From NCBI GenBank assembly GCA_037127315.1, contig JBBBDQ010000754.1:900001-964000 (forward strand): DNA of 64,000 nucleotides, given 5' to 3'. A program made the translations under genes and the position numbers. Positions 30,657 through 41,706 of the stretch are shown piece after piece. The first letter of the stretch is position 1. Each line of letters starts with the position of its first letter. The notes under the pieces were generated by a model. That model worked only from the letters and a program-made list of their open reading frames with translations. It was not told the origin of the DNA and did no database searches. This DNA is from Ascarosepion bandense (Eukaryota > Mollusca > Cephalopoda > Sepiida > Sepiidae).

Positions 30657-32881
30657 CAATGTCAAAACAAGAGATTCAGGAACGCAGTAGTCCAATGCAA
30701 AACGTACCCAGGTGCTGACTGCGGAAGTGACCACGTCCCAGTCATCTGCAAACTAAAAGTGAAACTCCGAAGACTGAAGAAACCCAGCATAACACCAAGA
30801 CTGCAATACGACACACTAGAGGATGATCTCACCCTGCAGAAAGAATATAATAACAGCGTAAAAAAGAAATATGAAGAACAAATTGGAAAAGGATATTCAA
30901 AATGGGAGTCACTAAAAGAAGCAATGGTGACCTCAGCGAACAACATAGCCCCAAATGAAATCAGACGCAGAAGAAAAAATGAGTGGATGACCGAAGAGAT
31001 CCTCCACATGATGCAAAGGAGACAAAAAATAACGCCAAAACACGGAGCAGAGTTCAAAGAAATTCACAGGGAGATAAGGAACAAATGCAGACAAGCCAAA
31101 GAGGAATAGCCCAAGAACAAATGTGCAGAAGTAGAGAGACTGAGCAGGAACAACAAAGCAGAAATGCATAAAGAGATAAGAGAACTGACAGGACAAAAAA
31201 CCTGTTCCTCAACAGGATGCATAAAATCCAAGGAAGGGACAATCATAGTAGAGAAAGAGGAAATACTCCAGCGATGGGAAGAATACATAAAGGATCTCTT
31301 TGGCGACAAGAGAGAACAACCGAGAATACACAAGGAGATGGATGGACCGGAAATACTAAAATCCGAAGTGGAAGCTGCAATGGCCAAAATGAACAGAAAT
31401 AAAGCACCTGGCCCAGATGGCATAGTGATAGAGCTGCTGACAGCCTTAGAAGAATATGGCATAGAAAAGATTACCGACATAATAAACGAAATTTATAGCA
31501 GCGGAATAATACCAGACGACCTATGCAAGTCGATATTTATAGCACTGCCGAAGAAACCAGGTGCAAACGAGTGTGAACTACACAGAACTATCAGCTTAAT
31601 GAGTCACATCACAAAACTGATTGTCAGAATCCTGATGAATAGAGCGAGAAGCAGAATCAGGCCAGAGATAGGGCAGGAACAGTGCGGGTTCGTAAAAGAC
31701 ACTGGAACAAGGAACGCCATATTCATGATTAGGATGCTCTCTGAAAGGGCATTACAAATGAAGAAAGACTTGTACCTATGCTTCATTGATTACGCGAAAG
31801 CATTCGACAAAATACGACACAAAGAATTGATGGAAATGATAGGCAACCTCGACATTTTCGGCAAAGATATAAGAATAATCAAGAATCTCTACTGGCAGCA
31901 AACGGCCTGCATACGGACAGGTAACGACCTCAGTAGATACACAAAGATAGAAAAAGGCGTAAGACAAGGATGTGTCTTTTCACCGGATTTGTTCAACCTA
32001 TACAGCGAGAATATTTTGAGGACCCTAGATGACACACCAGGATTTATTATTGGAGGCCACAACCTGAACAACATAAGATACGCGGACGATAGAGTACTGA
32101 TTGCGGACACGGAAAGGAAACTGCAAGATCTCATACAGAAAGTAGCAGTGGAGAGTGACAAGAAGGGATTACAAATAAACTTTAAGAAAACTGAGTGCAT
32201 GGTCATCAGCAAAAGATACAACCCAAAATGCCAAATACAGGTGGGGGATAACAGAATCAAACAAGTCCAAGAATTTAAGTACCTAGGAAGTGTTCTAACA
32301 GGAGATGGAAAGTGTGACACGGAGATCCGAAGGCGAATTGGCATGGCAAAGGACGCGTTCCAGAAGATGAGCAAAATACTAACACACAGGAAGATCTCAA
32401 TAGAAACGAAGAAAAGAGTGCTAGACTGCTACGTGATGTCAGTTCTTCAGTACGGCTGTGAATGCTGGACAATATCATCGAAAATGAGGAAAAAACTGGA
32501 AGCGGCCGAAATGTGGTTCTACAGAAGGATGCTACGGATATCGTGGACTGAGCATACAAGCAACGACGAAGTGTTAGAAAGAATGGCAACAAAAAGGAAA
32601 TTGATGCTGAGCATCAGGAAGAGACAACTGAAGTTCCTGGGACATGCAATGAGGAAGGAGAGCCTGGAGAACCGGATACTGACTGGTCAGATAGAAGGAA
32701 GGAGAGACAGAGGAAGGCAGCGGATAACATATCTGCAGAGTCTGATCAGGTGGATGACGGAACGGGGGTTGCCAGGAGCAACAGGAGCAAACATACTAAG
32801 AGCCACAAGGGATAGGGAGACGTGGAGATCCATGATCGCCTACGTCCTGAAGGGACAGGGCACATAGAAGAAGAAGAAGAA
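30657..32881 (+). pseudogene. LINE-B (RTE-like) endonuclease C-term plus full RT; one in-frame stop
   Basis: This is the best-preserved LINE in the window. A single frame from about 30660 to 32867 is interrupted only by TAG at 31107; the copy at 48619 has TGG (Trp) there. The 5' part gives the endonuclease end GADCGSDHVPVICKLK. After the stop, 567 codons (31164-32867) hold RT motifs in order: NKAPGPDG (residues 79-86), [18 protein letters not shown] with the first catalytic Asp (207-215), [10 protein letters not shown] (265-274) and YADD (306-309). Then come [25 protein letters not shown] and the C-terminal [19 protein letters not shown]. The 3' end is GGGACAGGGCACATA plus (GAA)n. The 5' end is truncated within the endonuclease, so it cannot cut target DNA. 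Family assignment to RTE is by motif pattern and tail; a phylogeny would settle it. Confidence 0.85.
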
Positions 32882-33265
32882 TGAAATTAATTGAACGTAT
32901 AGCTATGTAGAATTTAACACGTTTGTGAAAGTTATTGCTTGTCCTCGTGAAACGGTTACGTTTATTTTTTTCAGTTATTTTTCACTTAAAATAGTGAAAA
33001 AAACAAAACAAAAAAAGAAGACGGGAAAGTTTTTTTTTTAATTCAATACATGTCAAATATATGTAGTTGACTTAGTGAGTGATCTATTATGAACCGAAAT
33101 AAATTATCAGAAGATGGGAGAATCAATAAGTTTATGCTAGGAGATAGATTATAGATTAACTAGTTATATATAGATTATAGATTAACTAGATTATAGATTA
33201 ACTTAGGAAAGATTAACTATACTTTCAAGTATATTTCATACAATTGTGACGGATTTAAGTTTATA

Positions 33266-33315
<50 letters not shown>

Positions 33316-33652
33316 GCGGCCATAATATAAGGAACGGAAACAACAAAGACATAAATATGTGTATTACGTAAATACTAACGCATGATTTGCAATGAAATTT
33401 TTATCGAATAAAGATTAGGGTGTAATGCATAAATATTATACAAAGTTACAAAAATTTACAATTTAGTTTTTTTTTGTAAATAGAGATTAGATAGGACAAA
33501 GGAAATAAGCTACTGGGCTGATTGTGAACAAGATTCCTTGTTTAAATGGAGCTAAGAATGCATGTTTTAAAATAACATGCTGAAAATGCCTATTTCCCCT
33601 CTAAATTTACAATGCCTGTTGAAAATGCATATTTCCCTTCTGAAATTATATA

Positions 33653-33708
<56 letters not shown>

Positions 33709-33709
33709 C
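32882..33709. other. Unassigned DNA with microsatellites
   Basis: (CA)n(TA)n at 33270-33312 and (TA)n at 33646-33704. No gene seen. Confidence 0.5.
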
Positions 33710-34172
33710 TGTCAGTCAATCAAGTGACATACGTGGTACACACTTTGGGCGATCATGTCTCGAAAGAGACATGACTGACTGGGCAGAAGATTATCTCGCA
33801 GCAAGTTGCCATTGGTTTCTACCGTAGACTGGTTGCCGACCAAGGCTATAGAACCCAGTCTGTCCTGTTTTTTAACTCATAGCTAAAGGGGGAAAAGATC
33901 TATTATATTATTAATTACTAATTATGGGTGATCATGTCTCGGAAAAGACATGACTGACTGGGTAGAAGATTATCCCGCAGCAAGTTGCCATTGGTTTCTG
34001 TGGTAGACTGTTTTTCAGCGAAAGCTATAGAACATAATCTGTTCTATTATTTAACTTAAGGGTACTTCCCAAGGGTATTTTCGCGTAAGTGAATGCAAGG
34101 AGTTCAACTGGAATTCGAACTCGGCACCCTGATTTGTCGTTCTGAGATGGTATCCGTTGGACCGCAAAGCAT
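33710..34172 (-). mobile_element. SINE-A head-to-tail dimer
   Basis: Two SINE bodies in the same direction (33710-33925 and 33926-34172) join at TACTAATTATGGGTGATCATG. The hairpin linker has collapsed. Only the second unit has the tRNA-like head (CCAACGGATACC complement region near 34150). Both bodies keep CATGTCTC-GAAA-GAGACATG-type hairpins. Confidence 0.85.
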
Positions 34173-34300
34173 ATCCATGCGCTCTCTAAGTTGAATTAAT
34201 TTACATTCTTCAGGCGATTCGCAATGACTTGTTATGGAAAATCGCCCGAAGACACCATATGGTAGAAACCTAGGTCGCCTAATAACTCGTTTACAAATGA

Positions 34301-34301
34301 A

Positions 34302-34344
<43 letters not shown>

Positions 34345-34354
34345 TATTTGTCTG

Positions 34355-34409
<55 letters not shown>

Positions 34410-34410
34410 A
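34301..34410 (+). repeat. (TA)n and (GA)n microsatellites
   Basis: TA run to 34341 and GA run 34360-34410. Confidence 0.95.
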
Positions 34411-35419
34411 TATACGATTAGGTAGGTAAAGTTGCAACGAATAACAGACAGTGTGAGAGGTCATATGAGAGGAAGGTGGAGAATGTTTTGTGTTCTAAAT
34501 GCCAGATTTTATCTACTAGCAACATGGAGCCATTTGTATGCATTATCTGCGCTTGCGCATACGACTTCAAATACAACTTGGCCCGGCTGGCTTTGAAACG
34601 ACGATCAGAAACGGACAAATGAAGAAGGTCACATGTCGAAGTGAGAAGAAATGCCTTAAAGAAAACGGAAACTGTATTTGACGAAGAAACAATCACAGCT
34701 TCCCTCACCGTTTGTGCAGCGTAGTCGTTTTAACTTCGTCATCGAAACCTTTGGAACGGAAGTCTTTTGGTAACTGCGTTTCCTCTCGCCGTCTTTCTCT
34801 TGCATGCGACATTTTCTTGATAACGACTTTAGGTTTATCTTGAGATATACAACGGCTTGACCACTTTTAATCTCAAATGAAACTTAAATCTCACTCGGAG
34901 TTCAAAGCCCTGTTTTAAGATAATTGGTTTAGTTCGAAAGTGAGGCTGAAACAGAGAATAAATTTCCGAACATTCTGGTGTTATTTGACAAAGTGTTTGT
35001 TCGGTAGTTTTCATATATTTGACCGTGAAAGTTAGGACGATACTGATGTATTATTGATTTCATGAATGAAGTATTGTCAGTGGTCAGAAACTAAAGTATT
35101 CATCATCTATAGATTAGTACAATTATATATGTAATGTATCGATTCACGGTTAACGTTCTTTAATATATAAATGCCTTGACAAAATAAATAAAAAGATTAT
35201 GTGTGATCAGTAATTGAGAAAATCTTCACTAGATATTATTGAATAATTAAAGTCTATTATTAACCAAATCACTTTACTACATATTTCACCGAAATCATAT
35301 TATTATAGAACTGGTATGTGATAGGGTTCATTAGAGGGATTGTACTTTCTAATCTCAGATATCTTCACTCAGCTAATATTAAACAAAATGCAATTCCCCC
35401 ATATTAGCAAAAATATAAG

Positions 35420-35472
<53 letters not shown>

Positions 35473-35562
35473 CACATATATATATATATTTAAATTTGCG
35501 TATTTAGCTGAAAATTTTCTTTTAAGCTTGGCAGATTAAATAAATTGTAAATAATGTGTTTG

Positions 35563-35600
<38 letters not shown>

Positions 35601-35959
35601 TATATATATATATATATATATAAAGAGAGAGAGAGAGAGAGAGAGACAGGGTGAATAATTTCTCAAATTAAATTAAAATAAATAATAGCATTATTAAAAT
35701 AAAATAAAATAAAATTTCTTAAATTATTTTAATTAGCATACTTCATAGTTTGCCTTGACTTTCAGTTACCCTGAAATGTCTTCATAAGAGTACATAAATA
35801 TAAAAAAATTACGTACCTTGTCTTGAAATGACAACCACCTTTGACTTTTCTTTAGAAATTACTGCTGTAAAATAAAAGCTTCATATAAGTTTTAATAGAG
35901 TCCATAAGAGGACGAAACGCATCGCCGGATTTAATTTTTCCTCATGTTTTTATTATATC
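34411..35959. other. Unassigned DNA with microsatellites
   Basis: (CA)n(TA)n at 35423-35490 and (TA)n(GA)n at 35570-35645. A 96-codon minus-strand frame (34418-34708) has no recognisable domain. 35900-35935 (GTCC-ATAAGA-GGAC-GAAACGC) looks like half of a hammerhead core. Confidence 0.4.
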
Positions 35960-36076
35960 TTAGTCAGAAATACCCTAGGAAATGGTATTCACCCGTCTCT
36001 TCCCTCCAGTTATGGGTTAAAAAATAGGACAGACTAGGTTGTATAGACTTGGCTGGCAGAATGCAATGGCAAGCTA
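35960..36076 (+). mobile_element. SINE-A body fragment fused to Penelope-like RT
   Basis: GGAAATGGTATTCACCCGTC, CAGTTATGGGTTAAAAAATA and GACTTGGCTGGCAGAATGCA are SINE-A. The next bases encode Penelope RT. Confidence 0.7.
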
Positions 36077-36912
36077 CTTCTCTATATAGGAAACCAACTA
36101 GCATAAATTCTTGTCTTCTTAATTATAATAGTGAATACCCCCAACGATATAAGTTAGCTGTTATAAAAAACTTACTTCAACGCACACGAATGATATCTTC
36201 TTCCAAATCTATATTTTATAAAGAATTACACAACATTAAGCAAACACTAGTCAATAATGGATTTCCTAACTCCGTTATTGATCAACAAATTAAAATGTAT
36301 CTCAACAAAATTAACAATAGCTCTAACAATGATAATATTAATAATAATGGTTTACATTAAAATAAACATAACACTATTAACTTATATTATTGCAACCAAA
36401 TACATAATAATTATAAACAAGATGAAAAAACTCTCAAAAACATAATACGTAGAAATGTTAAACCAGTGGAAAGTAATAATCAAATAAAACTCATTATATA
36501 TTATAAAAAGTTTAAAACAATTGACCTCATAGTCTATAATAACCCAACAAGCACTAAACTAAATTCTCTACAAAAAACCAATGTAGTGTACCAATTTACA
36601 TGCCCATTCAGAGATTGTATCTTTGATAATAATCAAAAACCTAGTACATATATTGGTTTTACTATAATCACGCTCTCCGGTAGACTTACATGTCATCATT
36701 CTGATCAGAGTACTATTAAACAACATTTCTCTGAAAAACATAAACATGTAGGTAATATCAGACAGATTTTGGTCAACAATACGGTGATCCTTACTCATAC
36801 ACACAGTAAGAGGAACCAGCAGATATTGGAGGACCTGTACATCAAATCAAAACAACCAACACTCAATAAAATCAACTTTAAAACAGGAAATAACATATTA
36901 CATTGCATTTGA
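36077..36912 (+). pseudogene. Penelope-like element: RT C-terminus and GIY-YIG endonuclease
   Basis: The first frame (to 36357) reads SLYRKPTSINSCLLNYNSEY and NLLQRTRMISSSKSIFYKEL, the C-terminal part of a Penelope-type RT. After a frameshift and low-complexity Asn-rich link, the frame 36466-36912 carries the endonuclease: VYQFTCPFRDC, TYIGFTIITLSGRLTCHHSD and FSEKHKHVGN. These fit the GIY-YIG fold with the Cys/His residues typical of this group. It ends KTGNNILHCI and stop. The element would nick target DNA and prime reverse transcription, but the catalytic RT part is absent and the frame is broken. Confidence 0.75.
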
Positions 36913-37104
36913 CTAGATGGTTTTGTTGTCATTTCGCGCTATCCCGCGGTGTGACGTCATAAAACCGCATCGCAAACTTAAGAACTGCGTTTATTATTTT
37001 TGGTAGCTATTGCCGTTGCCAAGCGGAGTTTTATGTCAACACAAAATAATATCGTCGGTGATGGTGGATTTTATAATATTTCAGTTTAAACAACCTCTCT
37101 GAAG
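36913..37104 (+). mobile_element. Penelope-like terminal repeat with hammerhead-like core
   Basis: This segment follows the stop codon and precedes a second N-terminal coding start, as in head-to-tail Penelope copies. It matches 30050-30250 in inverse orientation. CTGAAGA (37099-37105), stem II GGCTC/GAGCC and GAAA (37121-37124) form a hammerhead-like core; no convincing stem III is seen. Confidence 0.65.
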
Positions 37105-37300
37105 ATGGCTCATGTGAGCCGAAAGCTTAGAAGAAAACCAATAAATAATTATCCAAATGTTGGAGAATTTTTGTCTTTATTTTCAACTGAAATTAAAGCA
37201 AAAATACGAGGTTTAGAATGGCTCATGATTAAACATAATAGACATTCATTGTCTCTTATATTTAACAACATATGTTTAGAAAATTACTTGCAGCCTCGAT
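37105..37300 (+). pseudogene. Penelope-like N-terminal coding start
   Basis: MAHVSRKLRRKPINNYPNVG, EFLSLFSTEIKAKIRGLEWL and IKHNRHSLSLIFNNICLENY align with 29850-30049 (minus). It then runs into TA repeats, so only ~65 codons remain. Confidence 0.7.
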
Positions 37301-37366
37301 ATACTATATATATATATATAAGTACTCTCCTGAGCAAGCAAAACTCATCATTGTGCATAGACGTTC

Positions 37367-37370
<4 letters not shown>

Positions 37371-37451
<81 letters not shown>
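37371..37451 (+). repeat. (TA)n(TG)n microsatellite
   Basis: TA run followed by GT run. Confidence 0.95.
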
Positions 37452-37457
<6 letters not shown>

Positions 37458-37649
37458 TGTATTATTGGCACTTAGTTAATTGATCTTACATTTAGCATCC
37501 GAACTACAGCGTTTGATAGGCGGACTTATTCGTCCAATCCTCAGGGTTTATCAAAAATATACTTCTAATGTTTTTCGTGTTTATGCACTTATTGTTGGTG
37601 CAAGTTTGTTAGAGCATTTTTGTGTATGAGTGTTCGATCGCACGAGTCT

Positions 37650-37687
37650 TATATATATATATATCTATATATCTATCTATATACATA

Positions 37688-37722
<35 letters not shown>
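37650..37722 (+). repeat. (TA)n(CT)n microsatellite
   Basis: TA/TC-rich run. Confidence 0.9.
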
Positions 37723-37802
37723 ATGGACTTATATTTTCAATTCAATTATCTTTATTGTTAATAGCTTAAATGTTCTATGTTTACTGTGTGTTATTATTTA
37801 CT

Positions 37803-38007
37803 CTTTGATAATGGCTTATGTGAGCCGAAAGCTTAGACCTGATAAAAAATTCAACAAATACTGTGATTTTTTGTTGTCTTTTAACGACATCACCATCAAG
37901 TATATCAGACGGTATGAACGGATCCTACACAAAATTAATAGACAAAACTTGTCTATATTATTCAATGAAACCTGCATTAATGAAAAAATGCTGCCAAAAT
38001 ACACACA

Positions 38008-38012
<5 letters not shown>
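37803..38012 (+). pseudogene. Penelope-like N-terminal fragment, second subfamily
   Basis: MAYVSRKLRPDKKFNKYCDF, LLSFNDITIKYIRRYERILH and NLSILFNETCINEKMLPKYT parallel the previous copy but clearly differ. The start overlaps a degenerate core: TTGATAA, stem II GGCTTATGTGAGCC, GAAA. Confidence 0.65.

Positions 38013-38036
<24 letters not shown>
38013..38036 (+). repeat. (TA)n tract
   Basis: Separates the Penelope fragment from SINE-B. Confidence 0.9.
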
Positions 38037-38038
<2 letters not shown>

Positions 38039-38352
38039 AGTCATCCACATACAAGCCTGTTTCGCTATATCACAGCTTATCAATGTGGCTAGACACATCC
38101 ACTTACTTCTGGCTAGAATCAAAGATTTGACGGATTTAACGGATTTGGTGTCAGTCGGAGTCACTAAACCCCTAAGCCATAGGTGCATGGAATCAGGGAA
38201 GGGAAATTTTTACGTGTTGTATCCAAGCAGTGTATACACACGCCAGTCACCGAAAAAACTCATTTCATTCATTTAGAGTAATGCATATATCGCAGAAGTA
38301 GAATCTGGTTTTAAAAATGTTCTTCTTTAGAGAGCTCAGTTCTAATGAGAGC
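38037..38352 (-). mobile_element. SINE-B with hammerhead
   Basis: The minus strand reads CTCATTAGAACTGAGCTCTC at the start and GTGGATGACTAATATATA at the end, with TA runs on both sides. It matches 13990-14287 along its length (CACTTCTGCGAT-type and ACTCCGACTGACACC words). The hammerhead (38041-38090, minus) has stem I CCACA/TGTGG, TTGATAA in place of CTGATGA, stem II, intact GAAA, and a short stem III. Confidence 0.75.

Positions 38353-38353
<1 letters not shown>

Positions 38354-38402
<49 letters not shown>
38354..38402 (+). repeat. (TA)n tract
   Basis: Pure TA run on the 5' side of SINE-B. Confidence 0.95.
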
Positions 38403-38406
<4 letters not shown>

Positions 38407-38729
38407 AAATATCCAAGCTTAAAGAAAAAGCATGTTTATTAACGAAGAATATTTAGATTCATGTCCTGTGGATATACCCCAACATTCGTAACTGTCAATT
38501 ACATTAGTTTTTGTCTTAGTAATTCTTCTTTAAAGACGACATTAAATAAGTATTTGGAAAAATAAAATGAATGGACTACCTTCCATAACAATTTTAATTA
38601 CGACACGAATAGACAAATCCAGGATTACGAGAGGATTAAAATAGAAATAGACATGTTTAAATGATTCTACCAAACATACATATGTATATGTGTGTGTGCA
38701 TGTGTTATATATATATATATATAAATAAA

Positions 38730-38761
<32 letters not shown>

Positions 38762-38807
38762 GTGTGTGTGTGTGTGTTCATATATCTGTTATATATGTGT
38801 GTTTCTG

Positions 38808-38841
<34 letters not shown>

Positions 38842-38877
38842 CATGTAGACATATATATATATATATATGTGCATGTA

Positions 38878-38915
<38 letters not shown>

Positions 38916-39200
38916 TATGTATATATGAATATATATGTACATATGTATGTGCACATGTGCATCAAATAAACTGTTCTAGTTTCCAGGTTTTGTGCTCTCT
39001 TCCCCATGCTAGTCTCTTCTTCTTATTGGCTGGCTGAAGCAAAGGGTTCCCAGCTGCCTTGTAGTATTTTGCATAGTAGTGATAACAAAAGAACCATTTC
39101 ATTTTCATTTAGAATTTTCAACTTGGCAAGAAATACTAAAAATAGTATGAAATACATCATTTTTTTTAACTGGGGTGCCCTTATAATTATGGTCGGTAGC
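38403..39200. other. Unassigned DNA and TA/TG/CA microsatellites
   Basis: 38685-38955 is a mosaic of TA, TG and CA repeats with a duplicated word GTGCATGTAGACATATA. The rest shows no gene. Confidence 0.5.
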
Positions 39201-39239
39201 ATATATATATATATATATATATCAAGGGCTCTACAGCCA

Positions 39240-39575
39240 GTGCAATCTTCAGTTGAGGGCCGTTCTTCAACAAAATTTCGGCCCATTAAGTTCTAATTTT
39301 CTCTACACGGTGGGTCCCGCAACTGCTAATGGATGTTACAACTGGTCTAGGATTTTCATTTTGACTTGGCACGAATTTCAAGATAATCCGTGCACTATTT
39401 TCTACGGCTTTCTTACCGCAGCCATTATAAGTTTTTCGGCTTTTGATTACCAGCACACTTGAGAATCTCTTGAAGAAAGTAGCATGAAAACTCCGACAGC
39501 CAACCTCAAACCGTAACAGGGAGCAGCTGTATCCTCTCTCACGAATTTCATCCACCTGTTCCTCAAACCGAAGTA
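39240..39575 (-). pseudogene. Possible retroelement C-terminal fragment (EVGCR motif)
   Basis: The frame 39555-39286 continues from QVDEIRERGYSCSLLRFEVG into CRSFHATFFKRFSSVLVIKS. The pattern (REL..E..ERGY...  EVGCRG/S F) resembles a short C-terminal region often seen behind reverse transcriptases in invertebrate retroelements. This rests on recollection of the pattern, not on a search. It lies between TA tracts and has no obvious start. Confidence 0.35.
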
Positions 39576-39581
39576 GCTTTT

Positions 39582-39585
<4 letters not shown>

Positions 39586-39647
<62 letters not shown>

Positions 39648-39658
39648 ATATATATATT
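39586..39658 (+). repeat. (TA)n tract
   Basis: TA run with TATTTATAT interruptions. Confidence 0.95.
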
Positions 39659-39679
39659 CGATACTCGTATTTAAATCTT

Positions 39680-39969
39680 ACCCTGATTGAGCACTCTGGA
39701 AGAATGGTAGGCTTTGAAAAACAGTAGCTACTCTGGCATGTACGCATCGCTCATTCCGTAATGAATTAGAGCACTCTGGCTATTGGGCGTGTATAATGAT
39801 AATGTATACGCAAAATTGTCTGCCTTCTTCTACCGAGCGCCCATAGCTCAGAGGTCGAATCGCCGACTGACGCCAATTCGGTCGGGTTTCAATCCTGGGT
39901 TAAAAGCAATCGGCGTCTAACAGTACTGATGATCTGTGATACAGCGAAACAGATCTGTCTGCGGATGAC

Positions 39970-39972
<3 letters not shown>
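39680..39972 (+). mobile_element. SINE-B with hammerhead, clear tRNA head
   Basis: The body starts CCCTGATTGAGCACTCTGGA. The tRNA-like part has an A box TAGCTCAGAGG that fits the consensus and a B-box-like GGGTTTCAATCCTGGG. The hammerhead ends the element before (TA)n. It is closest to 47767-48087. Confidence 0.8.
39916..39972 (+). ncRNA. Hammerhead ribozyme motif (SINE-B)
   Basis: CTGATGA (39926-39932), GAAA (39946-39949) and stem III ACAG/CTGT (39949-39958) are intact, with the cleavage site expected after C39959 (GUC). The first stem II pair is lost (U-C), and stem I is weak. Confidence 0.65.
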
Positions 39973-40004
<32 letters not shown>

Positions 40005-40078
40005 TAATAATGACGAACAATGAAACATGAAGAGAATAATTCAAAAAATTATCTAATTGATATAAGATATTAAGTACA

Positions 40079-40385
40079 TGTGCGTTGTGGTGCAGTGGAT
40101 ATCGGCTCGGAACGAGAAATCGGGGAGCCGAGTTCGAATTCCATTTGAATTCCCTGCATTCACTTACGCGCAAATACCCTTGGGAAAGGTATTAATCCGT
40201 TTCTTTCCTCTGGCTATAGGTTACATGGTAGGACATTTTAATATTTATAGACTTGGCTAACAGCCAGTCTACCACAGAAATTAATACAACCTACTGCGGA
40301 ATAATTTTCTGCCATGTCAGTCATGTCTCTTTCAAGACAGGATCACCGAAGCGTGTATCACGTATGGCATTTAACTAACTGACTG
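40079..40385 (+). mobile_element. SINE-A, full-length
   Basis: The best-conserved head in the window: GTGCGTTGTGGTGCAGTGG with A box TGGTGCAGTGG matching TRGYNNANNGG, and GAGTTCGAATTCC near the B-box consensus. It ends TATGGCATTTAACTAACTGA. Confidence 0.9.
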
Positions 40386-40840
40386 CTTAATGAAATAAAG
40401 AGTTTAGAGTAATAATTTTTAGTTTTGTTTATATTGTGTGTATATTATTATGTATATTTTAACCTCTTAAACTTGTGTGTTTGTGTGCGTTTGTTTTTGT
40501 GTGAGGTCCTATCTATTCTCTTGTGTGTTCTTGTTTATTATAATCTCTTTTCTTCATGATTTCTTGTATATGTGTGATTTTGTGTATGCGTTTTTTATTT
40601 TTGAGACATTTCCGGTTTGATCGCTGTTTTCAATGTTAAAGTGCATACAATTCTGCCCTTCACCTAACCTCTATATTTCCCTCTGTTTTTAATATTCTGA
40701 GGTAAATTAAACTATTTGATTTTTTAGGTCTGATAAAACAGCTTGTGCTTTTACAAATTGCTGAAATAAATTCTTGATTTATAACCTTTTAATTATGTGT
40801 TGAATTTTCTTATATATATGTACATTTTTGTTAACAAAAA
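40386..40840. other. Unassigned T/G-rich stretch
   Basis: No gene or known repeat is recognised. Confidence 0.4.
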
Positions 40841-41533
40841 TTATCGTAAATAGTCAAGCCAGTAGAAATAAATATATATATACTGTTTGATTATAAACAG
40901 AATATCTACTTAAATACGAGTATCGATCAAAAATAATGTTCAAACAAATCATTTCAAGTTGTCGGCTGTTTATAATCAAGTTTCGTTAATCTTCGTTAAT
41001 TTTCGTAACATGATGATTATCGTAAATAATCAGGCCGGTAGAAATAAATATATAATACTGTTTGATTATAGACAGAATATCTACTTAAATACGAGTATCG
41101 ATCAAAAATAATGTTCAAACAAATCATTTTAAGTTGTCGGCTTTTTATAACCAAGTTTGGTTAATCTTCGTTAATTTCCGTAACATGATGATTATCGTAA
41201 ATAATCAGTCCGGTAGAAATAAATATATAATACTGTTTGTTTATAAACAGAATATCTACTTAAATACGAGAATCGATCAAAAATAATGTTCAAACAAATC
41301 ATTTCAAGTTGTCGGCTGTTTATAACCAAGTTTCGTTAATCTTCGTTAATTTCCGTAACATGATGATTATCGTAAATAATCAGGCCGGTAGTAATAAATA
41401 CATATACTGTTTGATTATGAACAGAATATCTACTTAAATACGAGAATCGATCAAAAATAATGTTCAAACAAATCATTTCAAGTTGTCGGATGTTTATAAC
41501 CAGTTTCGTTAATCTTCGTTAATTTCCGTAACA
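40841..41533 (+). repeat. 175-bp tandem repeat, four copies
   Basis: Units begin TTATCGTAAATARTCARGCC at 40841, 41017, 41192 and 41367. Each contains CAGAATATCTACTTAAATAC, CGATCAAAAATAATGTTCAA and TTCGTTAATCTTCGTTAATT. Copies differ by only a few percent by eye. Confidence 0.95.
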
Positions 41534-41706
41534 CGTTTACATTTGTTGACATTACGATACATTCAGAGCAGAGATGGTTATTACGATGAATTCGAAAATT
41601 GTGTTATAGGCTTAATTTGACCTCGTCATTCGTGGTCGAAAGGTCTAATGGTGGCTTCACATATTTGGATAGGGGTTGCAGTTTCGAATCCTGCCGAATG
41701 ACACAC
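41534..41706 (+). mobile_element. tRNA-like insert in the 175-bp array
   Basis: It contains TCATTCG...CGAATGA, which pair as a 7-bp acceptor-like stem, AAGGTCTAATGGTGGC, and TTTCGAATCCTGCC. The T stem has one mismatch and the D arm is irregular, so this is a tRNA-derived repeat, related to 13770-13905. Confidence 0.5.

Noticed and set aside
34418..34708. Possible host exon (96 codons, minus)
   Set aside because: No recognisable domain, and splice sites cannot be judged; left as unassigned.
35900..35935. Hammerhead half-motif GTCC-GGAC-GAAACGC
   Set aside because: No CUGANGA box lies upstream at the needed position.
40079..40150. Genuine tRNA gene
   Set aside because: A and B boxes are present, but the sequence continues into a repeated SINE body and does not close a normal acceptor stem.
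41620..41700. tRNA gene with 7-bp acceptor stem
   Set aside because: The T stem has a mismatch at its closing pair and the D arm does not fit; a related degenerate copy lies at 13.8 kb.
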